From: Syntrophales bacterium
GTDB lineage: Bacteria > Desulfobacterota > Syntrophia > Syntrophales > UBA2210
Length of the DNA: 14,254 nt
Direction: 5' to 3'
Assembly (NCBI GenBank): GCA_030655735.1
Contig: JAUSPK010000165.1
Coordinates: 1-14,254 of the forward strand
Within the stretch, counting starts at the first letter, position 1. Each line of letters starts with the position of its first letter. The translations under genes and the position numbers were made by a program. Shown one piece after another: positions 5,978-13,006 of this stretch. The notes beneath the pieces were generated by a model. It made no database searches. It had not been told where the DNA came from and worked only from the letters and a program-made list of their open reading frames with translations.

Positions 5978-8269
5978 TTATACCACCTGCTCGAGCTGAA
6001 ACCCCTTTTCCTCAAAGAGCTTAAGGCAGGCGCTCACGGCCTCCGGGTCGTAGAGGGTGCCGGCACCCTGTTCTATCTCTTTCAGCGTCTCGGCCATACC
6101 TAAAGATGGCCGGTACGGCCTGTCGGTTGCCATGGCCTCCACCACGTCGGCAACCGTTATGACCCTTGATTCTATCAATATATCATCGCCGGAAAGCCCC
6201 CATGGATAGCCTGAACCGTTCATCTTTTCGTGGTGCTGGCGCACGATCTGGGCGACCGGGTACATGAATTCGATATTTTTCAGGATATTGAAACCAGCCT
6301 CGGGATGGGTCTTGATTATCTTGAATTCGATATCGGACAACTTCCCGGGCTTGTTGAGGATCTCCGCCGGGACGTTTATCTTTCCGATATCATGGATCAT
6401 GGCGGCCATGCGGATCCCTCCGATTTTATCTTCGCCGAGGCACATCTCTTCGGCGATGGCGACGGCTATACCCATGACCCTCCTCTGGTGCCCGGATGTG
6501 TACGGGTCTTTTGACTCCACAATAACCGCCATGGCGTCAATGGTGCTCTGCAGGGCCGCTTCCAGGACCTCCACGTGCCTTTCAAGTTCGGTAATATCCT
6601 TTATGGTGCCTATCGCCCCGATCACTTCGCCTGCCGGGCCAAGATTCGGAGAGCAGCTTATGTTAAAGAGACGTTCTCCTCCATCACTGGTGAGAAGCAC
6701 GCCCGTAAAGCCTGTGACAGTTTCCTTGTTGTTTTTTACCCGGTCCAGGTACCGTTCAAAATGTCCTATATCCTCCCTCCTGACGAAATCAATACAATAC
6801 CGTCCGATGACCTTTTCCTTTTCGTACCCCAGTATGTTCTCCCATGCCGGATTGATGTAGTTAAATGCCCCAGAGGCATCCAGCGTGTAGATGATATCGG
6901 GCGCGTTTTCTCCCAGGGCCCTGAACCGCGCCTCGCTCTGCCTGATTTCCTGGTATGTCCTGGCGTTGTTCATGCTTATGCCGATCTGGGGCGCTATTCC
7001 CATGAGAAGGCTTATGTCGCTCTGGCTGAAGGGCTTCTTCGATTGCAGGTTTTCCACAGCCAATACCCCCTCCGACCGTCCCTCATATATTATCGGAACG
7101 CAGATAAACGACTTGATCCCCAGCAGTTTCATGAATTCGAGTGTCTTTGGTGTAACATCCTCTTTGATCTTATCGATATTTTCTATCAGAAAGGGTCTCT
7201 GTTCCCTGAACGAAACGACAAACGGGCCGAGCGAATCGGGCTTGTCCAGGTGAAACATTGCCTTTTTCACGAAGCCTTCCAGATCAGAGCTGTATCCATA
7301 CCCCGCGGCATATACGAGACGGAGCCTATCCTCATCGGCGAGCATGATCGTTCCCCGATCGAAGTCGAGACGTTTCTGGAGTACCTCCATAGTGTAGGCG
7401 AGGAGCTGATCGATATTCAACATGCTGGATGTTCCCTGACCTATCTCCTGGACAAGGAGGGCATTATTGTACCGGGCATTGGTCTGCTCCAGAAGGTTGC
7501 CGGCCGTTTCGCTGTCACTCTTGAGTTTTGAACTGACTTCTTTCTTTCCCAGATGTTCCGAATAGGCGTAAATGCCTGTCGTGAGGAGAGCACATGAAAC
7601 TGCCAGGAGTGCCCAGTGCAGGTGGGGCAATATGAAGAAGAGACCGATAGACGCTATAATACCGAGGACGGTCGCGTAATTGCGGATGCGCTTCCATATG
7701 AATGAAGGGGTCTGGCTCCAGGTGATAATGTATGTGCAGGTCTCGTCCCCCCTGTGCATGCATGTAGTGTGGTCGATTTCGGCCAGCTCATTTGTAAACA
7801 TCCTGGCCACCCCCTCGAACACCCCTGTCCTGTTCTCGCACTGATAGGGTTTTTCGACGACGCCCTCTTTGGTAGTTACGATTATTTCGACGATATTGCT
7901 GCCAAGTCGTTTTGTGGCGAGAGTACATGAGCGACTTACCTGCTCGTACAATTTATCCATCACCCCGTAGGCGGTCGCGGGGGTTATAAAGCCGAGGGCG
8001 TATTGCTGTACGGGCAGACCTGCCTTGGAAAGAGCGGAGTAGCGTCCCGCTTCTCGAGCGATGTTGGGATTGCCTGTCTTACGGACAACGATCTCGATAA
8101 AACGGTCAATCTGTCCCTGTGTAAGCCAGCACCCATCATCCTCCATCTGATAGGTGGTAATCCCCGCATACTCCAGAATGGGGGCAACGTCTACCTCGGA
8201 ATAATGTTTGTTTATATACTCTATGTGGATCTTTATGATTCTTATGCTGTAGAGAGGGGTGTCGCTCAT
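5978..8269 (-). CDS. Membrane-anchored sensor with GAF, PAS and HD-GYP domains; probable c-di-GMP phosphodiesterase
   Basis: The product is 763 residues. Residues 1-185 form an input domain ending in C170-x3-GDETC178-x-Y, which resembles V4R/XylR-N type small-molecule sensor domains. Two hydrophobic helices (about 199-216 and 218-235) anchor it to the inner membrane. A GAF domain (about 270-435) and a PAS domain (about 445-565) follow. The HD-GYP domain (about 575-755) keeps its hallmarks: H594 in TSGHQ, H626-D627 in IHDIGK, H655, H679-H680-E and G687-Y-P. HD-GYP domains hydrolyse cyclic di-GMP, and all expected metal ligands are present, so it is probably active. The ATG overlaps the stop of the upstream PilZ gene as ATGA, so the two are translationally coupled. 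The signal sensed is unknown; no haem-binding or other ligand motif is obvious. Confidence 0.92.
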   Translation of the reverse strand: MSDTPLYSIRIIKIHIEYINKHYSEVDVAPILEYAGITTYQMEDDGCWLTQGQIDRFIEIVVRKTGNPNIAREAGRYSALSKAGLPVQQYALGFITPATAYGVMDKLYEQVSRSCTLATKRLGSNIVEIIVTTKEGVVEKPYQCENRTGVFEGVARMFTNELAEIDHTTCMHRGDETCTYIITWSQTPSFIWKRIRNYATVLGIIASIGLFFILPHLHWALLAVSCALLTTGIYAYSEHLGKKEVSSKLKSDSETAGNLLEQTNARYNNALLVQEIGQGTSSMLNIDQLLAYTMEVLQKRLDFDRGTIMLADEDRLRLVYAAGYGYSSDLEGFVKKAMFHLDKPDSLGPFVVSFREQRPFLIENIDKIKEDVTPKTLEFMKLLGIKSFICVPIIYEGRSEGVLAVENLQSKKPFSQSDISLLMGIAPQIGISMNNARTYQEIRQSEARFRALGENAPDIIYTLDASGAFNYINPAWENILGYEKEKVIGRYCIDFVRREDIGHFERYLDRVKNNKETVTGFTGVLLTSDGGERLFNISCSPNLGPAGEVIGAIGTIKDITELERHVEVLEAALQSTIDAMAVIVESKDPYTSGHQRRVMGIAVAIAEEMCLGEDKIGGIRMAAMIHDIGKINVPAEILNKPGKLSDIEFKIIKTHPEAGFNILKNIEFMYPVAQIVRQHHEKMNGSGYPWGLSGDDILIESRVITVADVVEAMATDRPYRPSLGMAETLKEIEQGAGTLYDPEAVSACLKLFEEKGFQLEQVV

Positions 8270-10458
8270 TTTGTCAGGTACCTTCTGATGAGGAATTTGA
8301 TAAGGAACCTAATTTTCGCCTTCAACTGTCCCTTCAGGTAATCCAGAAAATCCTTTCCGTGCTGCATATCCATGATAAACATGATGTATTGTTTCTCATA
8401 GGATATATCATTATTTTCCATATACGTGTGAGGGTATATGAGAAGGGGAATTTTTTCAACCTCATATATTCCCGTCAGACGGGCGACCGCGTTGGACAAT
8501 ATATCCCAGGGCAGTCCCGTCGGATCGGTTATTATGATCTTGATGCCGTTGAGAAGCTCGGAAAGATTAAGGCCGAGATCTGACTGATTTACGATCATAA
8601 CGGCCTTCAGTTCGCCTGCATGCGTGAGCGAATATACCTTCCAGCTTCTCTTGAATCCGTGACGTTGATATAATTCTTCTAGTGATTTGCTGCCTGAGTC
8701 AACGTGGCCGAGGCGCAGGGCATCCAGGAGCAGTCCATTGGCATGATTTCTGTAAAACCGCTCAAGCTCGAACAGGTCTGGGGCCGAGAACTTCTTCAAC
8801 GACCACCCGTCTGGGAGAGACCCCTGGGGAGATGCCGTTGGATAGTTCTTATAGGCGAAGGTGTCCAGTGAGCAGGCCTGTGGGTTTCTGAGGTGCCGCG
8901 CAAAATCACCGAAGAACATATCCATGAATTTGGTCTGGGGACGGTAGTAACAGATCCAGTGGTCCATGTCAAAGCCCGGCAATCGGTAGAATCCCTCAAA
9001 GTAGTTTATGATCTGTCTCAACAAGGGGATCCCTGTGTTTTTACCGGTTTGCGGGTCTGGCCGTGCGGCGAGATGATGCACCATCCAGGAGCGTTCATAT
9101 GCCTTCACCATGGAGACATGGCCGTATATTTGCCCGTTTCTCTGATAGACCATGTGTTCGACCATTTCCGGATTGTTCTGGTAGAGCTTGCGGTACGTTT
9201 CCTTGAAGGCATTTCTGTGGGATTCAATGAGACCGTACTTCTTGGGATATATAAACCCGGTGTCAAAAAAGAACTTCCACAGGGCGTCCATATCTACTTC
9301 CTCGGAGACACGGATGTTCGGATCTACCACATTGCCCAGTATGTTGCTTAGTCTACCATACGTCGTGACATCCATATCCAGGATGACCATGCCGCAGCGG
9401 AACAGGTCCTTCTTTTCTTTTCGACGGTATACAACCTGCGCGGTGCATGGCATTGCCGCAGCGCCCGAGCAGTTAACGTTCACCCCGGAGATGATCATGC
9501 CCGGAACCAGGACGCATTCATCGTCCCGTTCCCGTACCGAGAACCCGGTGACGGAGATATCGTGTATGTCGCGCTGCACCTTTTTCCCCCAAAAGGGATG
9601 TTCGAAGCTGATGCTGGACGACGGCGATAGCTGCACGCGGGGGCTGCGTATCTTTCTGCCCCTGAAGCGGTGGAACTGGTTCATCATAGGGGCGAGCACA
9701 ATCTCCTTCACAGACATGCTGCTTGTCTGGTTCATGAACCGGCAGGGGTCTGAGAAGATGATCTTTTGGCCCTGGCAGAGGGTGAGGGTAATCGGTTCAT
9801 CCGGGTTCAGCCAGTGAAAGGACCCGTCAAGACAGGGGGTAACCCTGACGCGGAGAGAGAGGGGGCTGAAATCCAGCAGTTCGCCTCTGGCCAGGAACCC
9901 GCTCTGGCTGAGCTCGGCGGTAACCCCCTGACATGCGAATCGTCTGGCCTGTCGTTTCCCAAGGAGGTACCCCGTATCGGGCATCTGAATCGTAAAAGAC
10001 TCCCTGTCGATATTCAGCAGTTTTACCGGCACTACTGTTGCCGACATGCCGTCATCAAGCACCAGATTCAGGAAACGGTGGTATTCAAACCCCGGCATGG
10101 TTTCCTTAGACCATCGGCAGGTTATCGTCTCTCCCATGCACGGCTGTGGATAGGCGGGTATGAAGATGTCTTCTTCATACCGGGGATCTCTCAGGTGAGC
10201 CCAGAGGTATCCGTCGGTGAAATTGAGGTGATTTATGATATTGGTCAGCTTCCGCTTGTCTATCCTGGGAGCAGACTTGGGTATCTCTGTAAGATCACGG
10301 TGTTTGAACAGGGGTGGCGGCAGGAGAAACTTTCTTTCCATCTCCCCCCGGGTGTCGTGGGCGGAATTTGTCCCGGGATCCTTTGAGTTGTCCCCTCGTG
10401 CAACTCCGGTGTTAGAAGAGTCTTGAAAACAACGATCTTTTTTGTCCGAATCGATCAT
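8266..10458 (-). CDS. PilZ-type protein with C-terminal acyltransferase-like region
   Basis: The product is 730 residues and soluble. After a polar, disordered-looking N-terminus (1-45), two beta-rich PilZ-like segments can be seen. The first has R169-QAR-R173 and D196-F-S-P-L-S. The second has R264-FRG-R268 (a less certain match) and D300-I-S-V-T-G305. RxxxR plus D/NxSxxG is the cyclic-di-GMP binding signature; the first copy has S in place of the last G. Residues about 385-700 look like a GNAT/FemX-type acyltransferase fold, judged from strand patterns such as GQIYGHVSM (442-450) and LKAVMIVN (617-624); this part is inferred. The C-terminal tail is strongly basic. The ATG at 10458 has GGTGAG five bases upstream. 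The later ATG at residue 40 has a purine run too close to be a good ribosome site. It is coupled by ATGA to the HD-GYP gene, so it is a likely effector in the same circuit. Confidence 0.8.
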   Translation of the reverse strand: MIDSDKKDRCFQDSSNTGVARGDNSKDPGTNSAHDTRGEMERKFLLPPPLFKHRDLTEIPKSAPRIDKRKLTNIINHLNFTDGYLWAHLRDPRYEEDIFIPAYPQPCMGETITCRWSKETMPGFEYHRFLNLVLDDGMSATVVPVKLLNIDRESFTIQMPDTGYLLGKRQARRFACQGVTAELSQSGFLARGELLDFSPLSLRVRVTPCLDGSFHWLNPDEPITLTLCQGQKIIFSDPCRFMNQTSSMSVKEIVLAPMMNQFHRFRGRKIRSPRVQLSPSSSISFEHPFWGKKVQRDIHDISVTGFSVRERDDECVLVPGMIISGVNVNCSGAAAMPCTAQVVYRRKEKKDLFRCGMVILDMDVTTYGRLSNILGNVVDPNIRVSEEVDMDALWKFFFDTGFIYPKKYGLIESHRNAFKETYRKLYQNNPEMVEHMVYQRNGQIYGHVSMVKAYERSWMVHHLAARPDPQTGKNTGIPLLRQIINYFEGFYRLPGFDMDHWICYYRPQTKFMDMFFGDFARHLRNPQACSLDTFAYKNYPTASPQGSLPDGWSLKKFSAPDLFELERFYRNHANGLLLDALRLGHVDSGSKSLEELYQRHGFKRSWKVYSLTHAGELKAVMIVNQSDLGLNLSELLNGIKIIITDPTGLPWDILSNAVARLTGIYEVEKIPLLIYPHTYMENNDISYEKQYIMFIMDMQHGKDFLDYLKGQLKAKIRFLIKFLIRRYLTK

Positions 10459-10717
10459 CTGCTCTCACCACGTCCCTACATTCATCCTGACCAAAGCAAG
10501 TTATATGTCAGGTAACCAACTGTCTTCTGTTCAGTTTCAGCCGATCTCCATTCTGGAGTGGCCCTTTTTCGCAATCTCCGATCAACCTGCACGCCTGCCG
10601 GAGGGTATCTATGCGTGCGCCCTACAGAACTTTTTGATTTTTTAAATCGTTATGCAAAACACCCGTCCTTAAAGGGCACACCGTCCCATAATCCTTATGA
10701 AACCGCCCAAATCCCGC
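10459..10717 (-). other. 259-base leader/intergenic region with inverted repeats before the PilZ gene
   Basis: No gene is seen here. Read on the minus strand, GCACGC (10618-10613) can pair with GCGTGC (10594-10589). CTCCG (10603-10599), inside that loop, can pair with CGGAG (10580-10576) downstream, an H-type pseudoknot topology. A further small hairpin CTCCA-GAA-TGGAG lies at 10558-10546. An AT-rich stretch with GATTT-AAA-AAATC is near 10648-10630. A lone -10-like TATAAC (10505-10500) has no clear -35. I recognise no known riboswitch; short repeats like these can occur by chance. Confidence 0.3.
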
Positions 10718-10728
10718 CTATCGGGATT
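10710..10728 (-). terminator. Hairpin at the end of the acyl-CoA dehydrogenase gene
   Basis: AATCCCG-ATAGG-CGGGATT is a perfect 7-bp stem with a 5-base loop that contains the stop codon TAG. A short TTT follows several bases later but there is no real U-run, so termination here is plausible but unproven. Confidence 0.4.
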
Positions 10729-11860
10729 GCAGGACCCTTCCTATGGTCAGTATTTCGGCCTCCTTTGTGCCTTCATACAGTTCAAGTATCTTGGCGTCCC
10801 GGTACCACCTCTGGACCGGGTACTCTTCTATATAGCCGTACCCTCCATGGATCTCAACGGCGGCATTGGCGCAGAATACGGCGGTCTGTCCCCCGTAGTA
10901 TTTGGCCATGGCCCCCAGGTGAAAATCGGGTTTGCCGCTGTCTACCGACCACGCAGCCTTGTAAACGAGATTTCTCAGGGCCTCCGTCCTGATCGCCATC
11001 TCAGTCAGCTTCTGCATGGTGATCTGAAAGGCCCCAAGCGGTTTGCCGAAGGCGGTTCTCTCCCGAGCATATTTGACGGATTCATCGAGGCAGCCCTGAG
11101 ACAGACCGAGCGCCTGGGCGGCCACCATGATCCTCGTGATGTCGAAAAAATGCATCAGCTGGTAGAACCCTTTCCCTTCCGTGCCCAGCAGATTTTCCTG
11201 GGGAACCCTCACATCTTCGAGAGCGATCTCAGCCGTATCGGTGGCCCTGATGCCCATCTTGCCGTGGATCTTGGTCCGTGTGATACCGGGGGCATCGGCG
11301 GGGACCAGTATCTGGCTGAACCTGCTGTGTGTCTTTTCATCGGGATTGGTGATGCACTGGCATACCATCCAGTCGCAGACGGTCCCGTTGGTAATGAACA
11401 TCTTGCTTCCGTTGATGATATAGTCGGCGCCGTCTTTCACCGCTCTCGTTCCATATCCGGCTACGTCCGTCCCGGCATTTGGTTCCGTGTATGCCCCGGC
11501 GCTCACCTGCTCCCCACTGCATACGGGGGGAAGGTATCGTTGTTTCTGTTCTTCCGTTCCGAAGGCGTAGACTGCTTCGCATCCGAATCCCGCGGCGACG
11601 AGATTGAGGCCTATCCCCGTATCGATCCTGGAAAACTGCTCCATTACCAGAGAATTGCCCAGTATTCCCACGCCTGCTCCGCCATATTCTTCCGGTACCC
11701 ACGCGCAGACGAGGCCATTCTGCGCGGCCTTCTTCCGCAGTTCGGGGGTATATTTTTCCTCCCTGTCGCACTCCTCCGAGACGGGGGCTATCTCCGCCTG
11801 GGCGAACTTATAAGCCATATCCTGCAGCATCTTCATCTCTTCAGGTAGTTCAAAGTCCAT
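10718..11860 (-). CDS. Acyl-CoA dehydrogenase (FAD)
   Basis: This is the first beta-oxidation step: oxidation of an acyl-CoA to 2-enoyl-CoA using FAD, passing electrons to ETF. At 380 residues it is the usual size of the soluble short/medium-chain family. Motifs include YTEPNAGTD (124-132) and the following NGSKMFITNG for FAD binding, RERTAFGKPL in the helical domain, and HGGYGYIEEYPVQRWYRDAK near the end. The catalytic base is present as E363 in LYEGTKEAE, so ordinary alpha,beta-dehydrogenation is expected. The sequence resembles dehydrogenases of anaerobic syntrophs acting on short-chain or cyclic acyl-CoAs, but substrate cannot be read from it. ATG at 11860 was chosen because AAGGAGG lies five bases upstream; the earlier in-frame ATG at 11917 has no such site. 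It follows the 3-hydroxyacyl-CoA dehydrogenase by 157 bases and may have its own promoter. Confidence 0.95.
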   Translation of the reverse strand: MDFELPEEMKMLQDMAYKFAQAEIAPVSEECDREEKYTPELRKKAAQNGLVCAWVPEEYGGAGVGILGNSLVMEQFSRIDTGIGLNLVAAGFGCEAVYAFGTEEQKQRYLPPVCSGEQVSAGAYTEPNAGTDVAGYGTRAVKDGADYIINGSKMFITNGTVCDWMVCQCITNPDEKTHSRFSQILVPADAPGITRTKIHGKMGIRATDTAEIALEDVRVPQENLLGTEGKGFYQLMHFFDITRIMVAAQALGLSQGCLDESVKYARERTAFGKPLGAFQITMQKLTEMAIRTEALRNLVYKAAWSVDSGKPDFHLGAMAKYYGGQTAVFCANAAVEIHGGYGYIEEYPVQRWYRDAKILELYEGTKEAEILTIGRVLQSR

Positions 11861-11923
11861 GTTCCCCTCCTTCTGTTCGTCGCATATCGCTACGTATGGC
11901 ACAGGGATTCCAAACACGCCTGC

Positions 11924-11952
11924 AGTATCGTAGTATGCGCACGGTTTGTAAA
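11924..11952 (-). promoter_or_regulatory. Possible promoter of the acyl-CoA dehydrogenase gene
   Basis: On the minus strand, TTTACA (11952-11947) and GATACT (11929-11924) are separated by 17 bases, matching consensus at 5/6 and 4/6 positions. It lies about 65-90 bases before the gene. The 7-base word TAGTATG occurs twice, at 11931-11937 within the spacer and 11961-11967 upstream, exactly 30 bp apart, which could be regulator half-sites. Confidence 0.4.
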
Positions 11953-11969
11953 TACCTCTTTAGTATGAA

Positions 11970-11988
11970 TTTAAAGGATTACTTTAAA
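11970..11988. promoter_or_regulatory. AT-rich perfect palindrome, candidate operator
   Basis: TTTAAAG-GATTA-CTTTAAA is a perfect 7-bp inverted repeat with a 5-base centre, located between the 3-hydroxyacyl-CoA dehydrogenase stop and the putative promoter, 18 bp upstream of its -35. The stem has only one G-C pair per arm and no T-run, so it is a poor terminator and more likely a protein site, if functional. Confidence 0.3.
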
Positions 11989-12017
11989 CAATGCTTCCCA
12001 CTGTGAATCCGTCCAGC

Positions 12018-12881
12018 TTATCCCTCTTCCTTGCTGTAATCGTACACGCCTTTGCCTGTTTTCCTGCCGTACCTCTTTGCCCTTACCAGCTTTTTGAGGA
12101 GGGGGGCGGGCCTGTACTTGTCCCCCAGTTCCTCATGGAGCCCTTCTATCACGTGGAGGAGGGTTTCCAGACCGACAAGGTCGGCGAGCGCCAGGGGGCC
12201 GATGGGATGGTTGCATCCCAACACCATCCCCGTGTCTATATCCTCCGCACTTGCGACCCCTTCACCCAGGGTGAAAAAAGCCTCGTTGAGCATGGTGCAC
12301 AGGATCCGGTTGACGGCAAAGGCCGGCGCTTCATTGACAATGATGATCTCCTTGCCGATCTTTTCTCCCCACTCCTTCGCCGCTTCCAGGGTCTCTTCGG
12401 ATGTTTCATGCCCCTTTATGATTTCAAGGAGACGCATGACAGGGACGGGATTGAAAAAATGGGTGCCGATGAATTTTTCCGGTCTCTTGGTAATAGCCGC
12501 CATCTCCGTGATGCTGAGACCCGATGTGTTGGTAAAAAAAAGGCACCGGGCCGGCACGACTTCTTCCAACTCGGCGTACACCTTCTTCTTGACATCCATC
12601 ACCTCGATGATCACCTCAACGACGACGTCTGCATCACCGGCGGCCTCTTTCAGGTCCAGGGTAGGCTTCAGTCTTCCGAGGATAGCCTCCATTTCTTCCG
12701 GCGTCATCTTTCCCTTTGATACGCCGCGGGCGAGAATCTTCTTTATGCTATCCATGCCCCCGTCGATGAAGCGCTGTTCTATGTCCCTCAGCGCGACCTC
12801 ATAGCCTGCCTGTGCGCATATCTGGGCGATACCGCTCCCCATCAGCCCTGCCCCCAAAACACATACCTTTTTTATCTCCAT
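12018..12881 (-). CDS. 3-hydroxyacyl-CoA (3-hydroxybutyryl-CoA) dehydrogenase
   Basis: This enzyme oxidises 3-hydroxyacyl-CoA to 3-oxoacyl-CoA with NAD+ (or runs in reverse in fermentation), the third beta-oxidation step. At 287 residues it is the usual size of the single-domain-pair Hbd/PaaH family, not a hydratase fusion. The N-terminal Rossmann motif is G10-A-G-L-M-G-S-G17. Catalytic residues are S120 in TNTSGL, the His-Glu dyad H141 (GTHFFNP) and E153, 12 residues later, and N144. The C-terminal dimer domain contains NRILCTMLNEAF and ends with the family's GRKTGKGVYDYS. ATG at 12881 has AGGAAAGGGGAAAG upstream. It lies between a thiolase gene (125 bases upstream) and an acyl-CoA dehydrogenase, so it takes part in chain degradation. 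Chain-length preference cannot be seen. Confidence 0.95.
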   Translation of the reverse strand: MEIKKVCVLGAGLMGSGIAQICAQAGYEVALRDIEQRFIDGGMDSIKKILARGVSKGKMTPEEMEAILGRLKPTLDLKEAAGDADVVVEVIIEVMDVKKKVYAELEEVVPARCLFFTNTSGLSITEMAAITKRPEKFIGTHFFNPVPVMRLLEIIKGHETSEETLEAAKEWGEKIGKEIIIVNEAPAFAVNRILCTMLNEAFFTLGEGVASAEDIDTGMVLGCNHPIGPLALADLVGLETLLHVIEGLHEELGDKYRPAPLLKKLVRAKRYGRKTGKGVYDYSKEEG

Positions 12882-13006
12882 CTCTTTCCCCTTTCCTATG
12901 ATTGACAGCCGTGGAGAGAGGCCCTTTAGCCCGGCCGCTGGATCGCACTACCGCTGGACGTGGTGCAACCCGAGGCATGACCGGCGTTGGACCTTCCGCG
13001 AGGTTG

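Noticed and set aside
6575..7531. 318-codon plus-strand frame opposite the HD-GYP sensor gene
   Set aside because: It is antisense to well-conserved GAF and PAS domains, with no recognisable domain or start signal.
10560..10640. Possible c-di-GMP riboswitch upstream of the PilZ gene (a CCTCCGGC word recalls the GEMM-I core)
   Set aside because: The rest of the conserved GEMM core and its two-helix layout are not present, so only a generic structured leader is claimed.
10697..11848. 383-codon plus-strand frame opposite acyl-CoA dehydrogenase
   Set aside because: It mirrors the full dehydrogenase reading frame, whose motifs are unmistakable on the minus strand.
12882..13006. Intergenic gap between thiolase and 3-hydroxyacyl-CoA dehydrogenase, with CCAGCGG twice and an open frame spanning it
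   Set aside because: No convincing terminator, promoter or ribosome site for a separate small gene was seen; the repeated word is short and imperfectly placed for a stem.
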